A stretch of DNA of 49,153 nt from Nemertoderma westbladi. Its lineage: Eukaryota; Xenacoelomorpha; Nemertodermatida; Nemertodermatidae. Of this stretch, positions 1 to 9,545 are shown one piece after another. A program made the position numbers and the translations under genes. The notes beneath the pieces were generated by a model that had not been told where the DNA came from, did not search any database, and saw only the letters and a program-made list of their open reading frames with translations. The stretch's first letter is position 1; each line of letters starts with the position of its first letter. The stretch is from assembly GCA_032718475.1 (NCBI GenBank), contig JAUCBJ010006594.1:1-49153 (forward strand), in the 5' to 3' direction.

Positions 1-598
1 ACCTCTTCCAAACAGCTGGATCCATTGTATCTTTAGCCACTCCCATCCTGTGTATATCTTCCCAAGTAGCCTCAGACAGATCCAACGGGAGTCCGAGTCC
101 GGGAAAGTTCCATTGTGATTCAACAATAGATATCAATTCTTCCCTGGCGTATCCCGCGTAATTGTCTTGGGTCGCTCGCTTATTCTTTGCCCAGTCGGCT
201 TGATGTTCTTCAACCGCAATGAATATAGTAGTTAGCACTGCAGCAGGAAGGGTAAGAAGGGGGTCCGAGTAGACTGTAGCAGCCATCTGCACTCCGCCTT
301 CGGGGGTCAGCTCTACAGTATCCGAACTGCTGGAGCTATCGGATCGCTGGGAAGTAGGTTCTTGACCAAGATGTTGCTGCGATAGGACAGCTGCCTCTTG
401 GTTCCGTTTGACCTGCGCCCGAGTGCCTATGATGGACCTATGGTGGACTAGCCTAGGGTCTGATACTACTGGAGGGATGACCTTTTTTACAGTAGGAGGT
501 GAGCCGAACTCCTTTCTTATTCGCTCCACACTCCTATCTGAATCACAGATAGTTGTATCGATCAGACTGTCTGACAGGTTTTGCTGAGTGTCAGACAT
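1..598 (-). CDS. gag: BEL/Pao gag, N-terminal part (element A), runs off the window
   Basis: Reading from the ATG at 598-596 the frame stays open for 199 codons to the left edge. The product aligns along its whole length with the N-terminus of the intact gag at 27680 (same MSDT start, the same NLSDSL block, the same VKRxQEAA and DPLLxLPAAVLT blocks, and the same block ending in DPAVWKR). It is the structural particle protein of an LTR retrotransposon. The acidic, Ser-rich first 100 residues are followed by a helical conserved block. The recognised DUF1759 domain would lie outside the window. No stop or frameshift is seen, so this copy may be younger than element B. The start is supported by the identical start context in copy C. 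Confidence 0.85.
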   Translation of the reverse strand, partial: MSDTQQNLSDSLIDTTICDSDRSVERIRKEFGSPPTVKKVIPPVVSDPRLVHHRSIIGTRAQVKRNQEAAVLSQQHLGQEPTSQRSDSSSSSDTVELTPEGGVQMAATVYSDPLLTLPAAVLTTIFIAVEEHQADWAKNKRATQDNYAGYAREELISIVESQWNFPGLGLPLDLSEATWEDIHRMGVAKDTMDPAVWKR

Positions 599-679
599 GT
601 TTAGCTATACAGTTGAAGGCTTACTGCTATAGTTACAGTTAAAGCAAGTCTAGTAATTCAGTATAGCCACTGGCCTAGT

Positions 680-957
680 ACCGGTAATTTATTGCAGTAT
701 ATTAGAATACCGGTATGCACTTATAATATATATAAGTATTGTGAACTAGGTTTGTCACAGAGTACCGGTATATAAATTTAGCACAGATATATATAAATAT
801 ATAATAGGCCTATCGGGAATACCGGTATACAGTTTACACTTATAGTACTGTAGTATATATAAGTATAATTATGACCTAGAATTAATTACAGAGTACCGGT
901 ATGATTTCAGCTCAAATTTATAGAAATAAATATAATAAGCCTATGGTAAGTACCGGT
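680..957. repeat. ACCGGT-centred tandem array in leader A
   Basis: ACCGGT occurs at 680, 709, 764, 821, 895 and 952, mostly as TACCGGTAT, separated by AT-rich stretches with repeated TATATATAAGTAT and ATAGGCCTAT words. The spacing (55, 57, 74, 57) indicates about two units of 110-130 bp, each with two ACCGGT sites. The same array sits at the same place before gag in element C. Confidence 0.8.
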
Positions 958-1887
958 ATGTCAATTATTTTTAGAATAATTGAATTCCTGAATATTTCAG
1001 GGTTACTTAGTTACTTTAACGTACTTTATTACCGTTATTTAAGCAGTAGTCCAACTGGTAGTGAGACCTAGTTGTTGTATGACAGGCCTACTATTTATAA
1101 ATCTTTTGAGTTGATTTATAATAGATATATACCCGTTTAAAAGGGGTTTTGTCAATATTTGAAATAAATGTTATTATTTCTGGGGGTCACTACACGGAAG
1201 CTGTGCGCTCTCAGTGAAGTGCTATTTATTTGACACTAAAACTGATAATTCTAATTTACCTAAGTTACTTAATACTACAAATTACTTACGATATTGGTGA
1301 GATTAATTCTCTAATTAAACACAACAAAATATTACGTACGAAATTTTTAGGGTAATTTTACAGGAAGTCTACAAACCAGCCTAACAAAGGGTTAGAATTC
1401 TGGTTATTACAACGGACAGGGTACTACGGTATTTGAAATAATAAGTAGTAGTAAATATACTGTACTGTCCAGATAGGAAAATACCACCGCCTGACGACCT
1501 ATAACCGTATCGCTATAGGTACTACGTTATGTATCACGGAGTGTTCCTACCCAGAAGTTAATAGAGCTAACGAATGTGCCTATCAACCACTTTACAACAC
1601 AGATATACTGCCTACACTAATTACTTCGGAAAGCACTGTACACTAAACCCTAAATTAGGTACAAGTACCGGTATAACAAATAATCAGTAGTTAAATATAC
1701 TTGAACAGTTAAAAGAACCACGGCATCTGCTGGAGTGACCGAAGCACAAAATCTCCAGTCTTTACCTACGCCGAGCAGCCCTGATGTAGTACCGGGGTTA
1801 GTTTAACTATAACGGTATGTATAACAAGCACAATTACTGTAGGAATAAACTTGGGGACATGAATGTTGCGAATAATCGCATAAACTC

Positions 1888-2460
1888 TGAATAATAAATA
1901 TTACGCTACCCGTACAGAATACTCAAACAAATACAAACCAAACGCTGGCAAACTACTATCAAGCCTAAACAAACTACAGTATGTGCAGATTCTGAAACTG
2001 TTAGTTAGTATGCGTTCTAACACGGTAGTACGACTTACTCTTTAAGAGGGGATTGACCTTACAGCTTATGGCTGCCCCAACTTACTAACGGCACTTTATC
2101 AGACCAACTCTACACACGCAGCAATCCCTTCAGACCTAAAAATAGCTAGACAACAATCCAGCCTACAAATATTTGAGTAATAACTATTACGGTACCTGAA
2201 CAGACCACACAAACAAACACAGGCTAAAACACTGGCAGACTACGATCAAGCCTAAATAAACTACAGTATATGCAGACTCTGAAACTGTTAGTTAGTATGC
2301 GTTCTAACACGGTAGTACGACTTATTCTTTAAGAGGGGATTGACCTTACCGCATATGGCTGCCCCAACTTACTAACGGCACTTTATCAGACAAACTCTAC
2401 ACACGCCGTAATCTCTCCAAACTCAACAACAGTCAGACAGCAGCTCAGCCTACAATTATC
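1888..2460. repeat. 286-bp tandem duplication in leader A
   Basis: Units run about 1888-2173 and 2174-2460. Long shared words include the block from CTGAAACTGTTAGTTAGTATG at 1992 and 2279. Element C carries the same two-unit duplication at about 25786-26358, whereas element B has a single copy around 18985-19270. Confidence 0.85.
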
Positions 2461-2758
2461 TGAACAATCTGAGCAGGGTCACACGCCTTCTGCTCAATAT
2501 TAGCTTACTAGGAAATAAAACCGACAGAAATAAGTAGAATCTCAATAAAAATTCAGGGCTGCAGTCCCTGATTAAGTACTAAGACCTACCGGTATACAAT
2601 AATCAAATCGAATAATACTAAATGTACTTGTACAGCAGTACCGGTACCGGTGATGACAGTTAGGCCTACTGACCTACAGAAGTACCGGTTCAGTTTTACC
2701 AGTCACTACGGTATTTTGCAACCCTATTGCCTACTGCAATAAGATTATAAACTGTTAC

Positions 2759-3964
2759 TGTTCGCGCTTTTGAAGACCTTTAGCAGTTTAACCTGCCAAA
2801 ATTTATATGTCTTTTAGTTAATTAAAACAACTTTAGCATACGACAATATTTTATGCTAATACACAAAACATTACCCGAAGTCAGCCCATGCGCGATCATT
2901 CACCCGATGGATCTACACCCGGGAGGCTGAATTCGGCTGCTTAAATTTTATTATTGCAGCGTAAGGTTGCAAGGTTGCAGTGTAAACTTACTGTATTATT
3001 CGATAGATCGTTATTAATTAATTTCTGACAGATATTATTGGCTTTCGGGAAATATTAACAGTTCCTTTAGGACGTGGCGCTCTATCTATTTAAACAGAAC
3101 TAGGACTTATACTAAACGCAACGATACTGCTTATGATTAAAGTATAAAGCGTATTCTTTAGGAAATGCTTTGTTACCAATCACAATCATGCACACTATTC
3201 TGCCGACCGTCAGTATATTTGATCACACATAAAGAGAGCAGCAATTGACTCATGTAGGGTCTGCTAAATAACATTAGATTCAATACACACCACATTAATA
3301 TAAATCGCAATTGTTATATATAGCCCGCCTCTCTAACCTGTAGTGTATCAAGAAAATTGGGAAATTTGGGTGATTTATCCGTATTATCCAAAGAGCAATA
3401 TTTCCATCAACAAATAGGTACAATTAATAACTGACGGTAAATAACAGTACAAACAATATGATTAATAGTGAGTTAAGATTGATTAATTAGTTAGTGAGTA
3501 GGATTCGGTAACAGTTTATACTTTCGATAATTTAAGCAGTTTTACTAGAGTTCTTCCCAAAAAGCCGGTGTTATGGCGAAAAATGGGAACACAACAACAG
3601 AATCATATAAAATCATATGACTACTACTACTATACGAGTATACCAAAAACTCTTATTCCACGAAGCCCCGTTCAACACAGAGGATGAGCATAGAGATAGG
3701 AAATTCAGTTCAGTAGCGCTGGGATAGGTCGAAATCAACGCCTACGCAAATTCTATTGGCCGACACGAACAGCAAGGCTAAGGCAACCTCTCTAAGCTAG
3801 TTGGCCGATTAAACTGAGCCCAGATATCTCCGTACAGCACATCAGCCAATAAGCTGGTAGCTTGCACTATTTTAGTTATAAATCCCTTTGAGAGTATTCT
3901 AGCGACTGGGGGGGAACTGGCCAGCAAAGGCAAACGTATCAGTTATCCCACAAAAGCTTTTACA
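2759..3964 (-). repeat. 5' LTR of element A
   Basis: The LTR is 1206 bp. On the minus strand it starts TGTAAAAGCTTTTG (at 3964) and ends CGCGAACA (at 2759), so it has TG...CA ends. Boundaries come from comparing three copies: B 6554-7752 (1199 bp) and C 24244-25438 (1195 bp) share both ends. A conserved core reads GCGCCACGTCCTAAAGGAAC on the minus strand (around 3075-3090 and adjoining bases), just downstream of an AT-rich TATA-like stretch, the likely promoter. The other LTR of A is outside the window. Confidence 0.85.
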
Positions 3965-4566
3965 CTGGCTAATAATGTAACAATCATATCATATCTTATC
4001 ATATGATGATAAGCCTAGATAGATAGATTTATTTATACATTATGTAAAAACAATAACAAATACACCAAACAATGTACCGGTATAATAAAGGTATTGTCCA
4101 ACATAACATATAGGATTACCCCTAAAGCCTTGCAGCTTATTTCCAAGGGGGTCCTTTATGTTACTTGGTTACAAATACAATATTACACTACGCTAACGTA
4201 AAACCAATATAAAACGTAATTACACGTACGTAATTAAACGTATGTACATGTACAACTTTACCGAGAGCGTGGCAATGTCCGACTCAACGATAAAGATGTA
4301 ATGTATAGAACAATTTAATATAAAACGTAATTACACTATGTACAGTACATGTACAACTTTACCGAGAGCGTGACAATGCCCGACTCAACGATAAAGATGT
4401 AATGTACAGAACAATTTAATATAAAACGTAATTACACTATGTACAGTACATGTACAACTTTACCGAGAGCGTGACAATGCCCGACTCAACGATAAAGATG
4501 TAATGTACAGAACAATTTATTATAAAACGTAATTACAGTATAAATAGTACATAAATAATTAATAAA
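3965..4566 (-). other. Flank of element A and probable 3' region of a non-LTR element
   Basis: Directly beyond the LTR end is a CATATCATATCTTATCATATG-type AT-rich stretch, then a GATAGATAGATTTATTTATAC word near 4018 that resembles the 3' tails of CR1/L2-like elements. It precedes, on the minus strand side, the reverse-transcriptase tail at 4567-5172. There is no gene here. The 101-bp minisatellite at 4208-4540 lies inside it. Confidence 0.4.
4208..4540. repeat. 101-bp minisatellite, just over three units
   Basis: TATAAAACGTAATTAC recurs at about 4208, 4319, 4420 and 4521, and CCGAGAGCGTG recurs at 4261, 4362 and 4463, giving a period of 101 bp (first unit about 111 bp because of an extra CGTACGTAATTAAA segment). 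Units two and three are nearly identical. Confidence 0.9.
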
Positions 4567-5172
4567 CTAATAACTTACTGTAGGACTATTGTACCTATTT
4601 TTACATTGCACACGGAGGTGAGATTTAACTGCAGATTTAAAAGAATGTTGATTATTTAGGTTTTTAATTTCATTAGGCAGAGCGTTCCAATTTTTAATGC
4701 CGTTAAAAAAGAAAGTATCAGATTCAAAGGATTTACAATTCGGGAGGTAGAAGTTTGAAGCACTAGCTCTGGTACTGTAAGAGTGTGTATCGCGTACTCT
4801 GTTGAATTTTTGTTTTAGGTAATTGGGACATTTACCATTATACACTTTATGCACATGGTTAAAGCGTAGCTGCTTAACTCTACTATCTAAGTTAAGTAGT
4901 CCAGATTCAGAAAAGTCATCTGGAGTTAGTATAGGAGGTTTATTATAGACTTTATAATAAACCGAATAATATTATAAAATAATTAAAATATTAATAAAAT
5001 ATTAATATAACGTTTATTATAAGAGCTCTAAATACAGCTTGCCAACACATCGTTACTATCTGGAGTTAGGTGGTTTGTAGTCTTTAATAAATCGTACCAC
5101 TTTATTCTGAGCTACTTGTAATTTACATTTAAGCTGTTTGGTTAAGCCTTCATACCAAGAAGAGCATGCCTA
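4567..5172 (-). pseudogene. Non-LTR retrotransposon reverse transcriptase, C-terminal tail
   Basis: The 4567-4854 frame contains FFFNGIKNWNALPNEIKNL, the hallmark C-terminal motif of CR1/Jockey-type endonuclease-reverse transcriptases found in many invertebrates. The frame reads upstream past its first Met to residues such as LLNLDSRVKQLRFNHVHKVYN, and after an interruption to a further segment with SSWYEGLTKQLK and LQVAQNKVVRFIKDYK (about 5075-5170). The interruption is a 140-bp step: ATCTGGAGTTAG and the bases after it occur at 4918 and again at 5058. Only the tail of the enzyme is present, with no catalytic motif, so it is a 5'-truncated relic. Confidence 0.75.
4918..5094. repeat. 140-bp-offset direct duplication inside the non-LTR relic
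   Basis: About 40 bp starting at 4918 (ATCTGGAGTTAG) recur in diverged form at 5058, with very AT-rich sequence between them. It may be a tandem duplication, or an insertion flanked by long target duplications. It breaks the reading frame of the reverse-transcriptase tail. Confidence 0.55.
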
Positions 5173-6380
5173 GTAGAGGATTGTAATACAAAGACAGAGC
5201 TAATAACTGATTGGAGAAGGATAAAGTTTTCCATAGCAACAACCCAGGTGTAGTGATTATAAATAATTTAATCGTTGTAGAACATTCTCCATAGCAACAA
5301 TAGTTCTTCTCTCCATAGTTCTTCGCTGATTTCCCCACACTTACTACCTAAAACCTCACAATGTTAAAATATAAATAATTTAAACGCAATAAAATATCCT
5401 GTATTGCCGCTTTATTGAGTATTTCAATATAAATCATTCATAAAAATTCTTTATATCACGGGAGTGAGCTCCTATGCATAAGATTCATTTGGATTAGAGT
5501 GCAGCCCAGAATAGGTAGGTATTGAGTGTATGCTCAATGTATGTCGCGCCCCTGGGGCCCAATTGGGTTAAAGTTAGTGAAGGACATTGTTAGTTATTAA
5601 AATTAATATAGTTATTATTATTATTAAAAATTACTATTAAGACACTAGACCATGGTTCAAATAATATTAAATATTATGTAAAATAATTGTATCGATCGAG
5701 TATTCCAAGTGAGTTTATACTTTGACTGAATAATTGCTTATAATTGGGAAATCTGAGCTCGCTAAAATCTGAAAATGTAGGTTGGGGGTGTACTTACATC
5801 AGTACGTAATGGTATAATAAAGGGTTGACGACCCTTTCAGGCATCCGAGTTTCAGAGTTTACACAGTAAGGTTGACAGATAGGGATAGCTGAATGCTGGA
5901 ATGGGTTACAAAGGACCGAATGGATCAGTTGATAAGGCAAATGCAGTGCTAATATAATAAGGACGGGTAACTCTAAAGCAAAGGTATAGGTGGACAGTGA
6001 AGGAAAGTAGAGCGGCAGGGTTCCCACTCCTACCCCTACCCAATGACTAGACAATACACAAACTAACCAATAATATATTCTTAATCCTGTAATCATACTG
6101 TATATATCTGCATGTCTAAACAGCTTCACCTGTAGAGCTAACGGTAATAACTGAATAACCTTGTCGTGAATAGTTATATAACTAAATGTAAAAGAGCGAT
6201 GCGAGCTCGAGTGGGGGGGGGGGGGGGGAAGACACGCATATGATAAAGGTTACTGAAGTACGTCTGTACTAGAGTAGCCTAATTTGCATATGATAATGTA
6301 AGGGATATCAATGCATCTGCATTGATACCTAAGATGTAATATTATGGTTTTGTTCAGAAATGGAAAAAAAGAGAAAGCGC
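5173..6380. other. Unassigned AT-rich DNA
   Basis: No supportable gene. TCCATAGCAACAA occurs at about 5231 and 5290. A 16-base G-run lies at 6213-6228. A 111-codon open frame on the minus strand (5794-6129) is hydrophobic, but it has no recognisable motif and no second copy in the window. Confidence 0.5.
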
Positions 6381-6464
6381 GTCACGGGGGGTTGAACCAG
6401 CATTATACGTACGTTTCAGCCTATCAGGCCTCATCAGTAGCGCTAACCAGTTCAGTACCCTGAC
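6381..6464 (-). ncRNA. tRNA-like (SINE-like) fragment containing a hammerhead-ribozyme core
   Basis: On the minus strand the piece begins GTCAGGG and ends CCCGTGAC, which pair like an acceptor stem with one mismatch. It holds an A-box-like TGGTTAGCGC and a B-box-like GGTTCAACC, as in tRNA-derived SINE heads. The middle reads CTGATGA (6437-6431), then a stem-loop GGCCT-GAT-AGGCT, then GAAA (6417-6414), then CG-TA-CG-T-A. These are all the conserved core bases of a type I hammerhead ribozyme, with a very short stem III and a predicted cleavage after A6406. The flanking sequences can form a partial stem I (A-T, T-A, mismatch, G-T, C-G, G-C, A-T). No catalysis can be shown from sequence alone. 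I am fairly sure of the motif and less sure of function. Confidence 0.5.
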
Positions 6465-6553
6465 ATTCACTATCCTACCTAATTCACTTCTATTGAACAG
6501 GCAGTCTTAAGTTGCATATCCTATCTCTAACAGCGGACCTACCGGCCTCAAGT

Positions 6554-7752
6554 TGTTCGCGCTTTTAGACCTTTAGCAGTTTAACCTGCCAATTTTAGTT
6601 GTCCTCTTGTTTATAAATCGACTTTAGCCTATATCAATTATTTAATGTACTGAAGTTACATCAGCCGAAGCCAGTCTGTGCGCGATCATTCACCCACAGT
6701 TAAGGGAGACTGGATTCGGATTCCTTGATAGTTATTGCGGTGTAGACCTACTGTATTATTCGATTGATCGTTACTATATAATCTCTGACAATATATTTAC
6801 TTTCGGGGAAATATTAACAGTTCCTTTTAGGACGTGGCGCTTTAAGTATAAAAACAGAGTTATGACTTATACTAATCACAACTAGATGGCCACAGAGTTT
6901 CGTAAATAGCGCATTCTTTAGGAAATGCTTTATTATCTTTCACACTACTTCACACGACTTTACACAACTTCACACTACTGCGCACTAATCTGCCGACCAT
7001 CACTGAATTTGATCATATATAAGGAAGATCGCAACTGACACTTGTAGGGATTATGAAATAGCATTTAATTCACACAAAAACCACTATAATTTAAGTCGCA
7101 GTTGCTACCGGTAACCTGTTCCTCTTACCTTCAGTAATCAAGAAGATTGGGGGTTTTATGATTATTTATCGGTAGTCTCCAAATATAACAACATATCCAT
7201 CAATATAACAACAATTAATAACAGAAGTAAAATAATGCGGTGAACAGTCAGCATGTGTTACTTATGCAGTTATGAAAGTCAGTATAAAAAAGACCGTAAT
7301 ATGATATGATGTGATCGGTTGGTAAGGTATGTCCGATTGTAGGTGTCGGATAATAGATTTACGTTCTCATAATCTTAGCCATCTGATGTTTAGGCCAAAG
7401 TGTGAAACTTCTACACAGAAGTACAGAAGATTCCAAGCCGGTTCTGAGGGTCAGAAAAAGGTAAACAAAGACCGTAATGCATTGCACGGGTTTCCATAGG
7501 CCTCTGTCAGACATAAAGTGAAAATCGCTCTGATTGGCTGAGCAGAACAAAGAAGTTCCATGTCCACAAAGAATCAGCTGATAGATTTCGTCATCTGGAC
7601 TCTGATTCATCCCCTTCACGTAATTGGATAAATTTAGGGATATTTTAGAGTATTCTGCGCATTGCGGGAAAAATGACTTGTTATGTCCGCAACAGCCCCT
7701 ACACTGCTCATTGCGGGAAAAATGACTTGTTATGTCCGCAAAAGCTTTTACA
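6554..7752 (-). repeat. 3' LTR of element B
   Basis: The LTR is 1199 bp, with minus-strand start TGTAAAAGCTTTTGCG at 7752 and end CGCGAACA at 6554. The 3' end is fixed because similarity to the 5' LTR of the same element (19572-19971) stops exactly here and unrelated DNA follows. The upstream end matches the LTR starts of A and C. The U3 part contains a CCAATCAGAGCG box (around 7523-7534) shared with C at 24532. No purine-rich tract is evident just before the LTR start. Confidence 0.85.
7660..7741. repeat. 33-bp direct repeat in U3 of LTR B
   Basis: The same 33 bases (beginning CATTGCGGGAAAAATGACTT) occur at 7660-7692 and 7709-7741, a 49-bp period. Copy C has only one diverged equivalent right after its LTR start. 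Duplicated U3 words are often enhancer units; here that is only inference. Confidence 0.85.
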
Positions 7753-7830
7753 TCGATCCCAGAAAATGGGATTTAAGTCTATAAAATATAAAAAATCACA
7801 GTTTCTAAAATACAAAATTACTCTAAACTA

Positions 7831-9252
7831 TTAGTCCTTCTTACGTGAATGGTGTTTACGAAGTTTTTTGAGGCTAGCAAGAGTCCTTTTCTCTTTGGGG
7901 CGAGCCACTTTACTAGGAGGGCTATAACTCCTGGGTGAGGGGTGCAATACAATTGCATCAGATGGTTTTGGGTTGCGGTCGGTGTATCCGCCGGTCGAGG
8001 TACCCGGTTGATCGATATCAACCTCAGTGGAACGAGGTCGAACAACCTTTAGAGTGCGTTTCAGGACAGCAGCTGTTACTGGTCCCTGATGGGTCGTTTG
8101 CACGAGAGCGTTAGGCGGACCGTGAGTAGTGAGAAATTTCCTAGGTTTGATGGTTCTTTCCAACTTGCGTTCTCAGGCTCTATATTCATAGGGTCGTCTA
8201 TGAACTTCTTGTTGTTCAAGTTGCGAGTTTATGAACAAGTCACCGCGGGATTTATCAATGGTAGAAACTTTAAACTGTATGTAGGATCTTCTGGTTTCAC
8301 CATATAATATTGAGTTAAATTGACATAATAGGGATGGTCTTTGATCCCATAAAATGAGTTCGGTAAAGGTCTAGCGCATAGGTTGACCTCATGTACCAGA
8401 CGGCGGACAAGATCCGCTCGATTGTCCGGAGGTTCAATGAGTATACCGTCGACACGAGCGACCTCGATTGGCGGACGTTGTAACATAGGAGCGTCAGCGA
8501 TAAGATCTCTAGATCTTAGGTTGATATCAACCGGTTGGGGTTGTACCGTGGCGAAGAGTTTGTCTCCGAAATGGGGAACCATTGAAGGATGAATAATGGT
8601 TTTGGAATAGAGATCAGTCATAAGGATTTGAGCTTCTGGCTGGGCTAAAGCTGCTTCTTCTCTCTCGTCCATTTCGATATGCTTCTCCTCGAGCTGATTT
8701 TCCTCCGCTTGTCGTTGGAAGCGTTCGTCCAAAAACTCTTGCAGAGAGTAGGTTCATCCAAGTTCGATGTCTTCCTCGAGATTCTGGATTTCCCAATCGA
8801 ACTGAGGTAAGGCTAATTCTTTTACCGCTTGGACTTGTTGCTGCAATTTACGTTTATCTAAACAATCGTAGGTTCCTTTTCCGATCTTTTGCCGAATAGC
8901 GTTTAGCGCGTTTCGTACAACACTCTCCTCCATCTCGGTGACGGGTTGTATCGGGGTTAAACCGGGACGATTATACGGGTTGAACGGCGATATTAAATGT
9001 CCGCGTCCCAATCCGGCAAGGTAAGATGGGCGAATATCTAGAGAGTGTACCATTACGATGCGTATAGCGAGATTTTCTATAGTCCAATTCATGCGTGAGC
9101 TGTTCCTTTGACATTGGCGGTTCGATATAACGGCCATCGTCCTCCGTAGTAGTTTGACTAGCATCGCCGCTTATTAAACTATCAACAAATGCTTGCAATG
9201 GTAGGGTATATCGCTCCCTGATACCAAGATCATCTTCTATCAACTCAGTCAT
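7831..9252 (-). pseudogene. Third ORF downstream of pol in element B, unknown function, broken
   Basis: This is an accessory gene of about 470 codons between pol and the 3' LTR. It starts at the ATG at 9252 with MTELIEDDLGIRERYTLPLQ, which is nearly identical to the start of the C copy at 37622. It is now split: a frameshift lies between about 9050 and 8971, an in-frame TGA at about 8754-8756, a frameshift near 8235, and another TGA near 8185. The N-terminus is acidic. The middle is charged and probably coiled-coil (RQAEENQLEEKHIEMDEREE). The C-terminal 110 residues are strongly basic, ending KKLRKHHSRKKD. I see no signal peptide or membrane segment, so it does not look like an envelope protein. 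It matches no family I recognise. Confidence 0.65.
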
Positions 9253-9545
9253 AGCTGCTATATGAGTTTATCAATATTATAATTAATGATATATAGGCTA
9301 GCGGTCATCGCTGCCTCCCCCTCAATGCCCCCAGACAGCGCAAGATCCTCAGTGCTGATGTACTGTCGTCGCTGTGCCTCTCGCCAATGTAGTAGCTACA
9401 CAACGACAACAATAACCAGCGCGAGTCACTCCACTGTCCGTCCCAAGGGCTTAGAATTACTTCAGGTTCTTGCTACAGAGGCAGGGTAACTTTCACAACT
9501 GCGACTCGCTACTGTAAACACACTTTAGTAGTAACATTCACCTAT
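9253..9545 (-). promoter_or_regulatory. Leader in front of the third ORF, element B
   Basis: About 290 bp, homologous to C 37321-37621 (for example TTTATAGGTGAATGTTACTG at its upstream end and an AT-rich TATAATATTG-type stretch shortly before the ATG). The central part is GC-rich. Similarity through a non-coding stretch in two decayed copies suggests a transcript leader or splice-acceptor region. No specific promoter can be proven. Confidence 0.4.

Larger units (their letters stand above)
599..2758 (-). other. 5' leader of element A between LTR and gag
   Basis: This 2.16 kb stretch without a credible gene lies between the LTR end and the gag ATG. It aligns with the leaders of element C (25439-27679) and, with gaps, element B (17781-19571). 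It contains a 286-bp tandem duplication and an ACCGGT-rich array, both listed separately. Immediately after the LTR I see no TGG-starting primer-binding site in any of the three copies. Confidence 0.75.

Noticed and set aside
5794-6129. 111-codon hydrophobic frame on the minus strand
   Set aside because: No motif, no homologous frame elsewhere in the window and low-complexity hydrophobic composition from T-rich DNA; not supportable as a gene.
6381-6464. Functional tRNA gene
   Set aside because: The anticodon arm is replaced by the hammerhead-like fold and the T-arm does not pair properly; it cannot be a working tRNA.
6554-7246. Shorter LTR of about 690 bp bounded by TGTT and AACA
   Set aside because: Similarity between B and C, and with A at its far end, continues upstream to TGTAAAAGCTTTTG at 7752, 24244 and 3964, which gives three LTRs of 1195-1206 bp.
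7660-7741. Two identical 33-bp repeats with a short spacer, considered as a CRISPR-like pair
   Set aside because: Only two units inside a retrotransposon LTR of an animal genome; a simple duplication.
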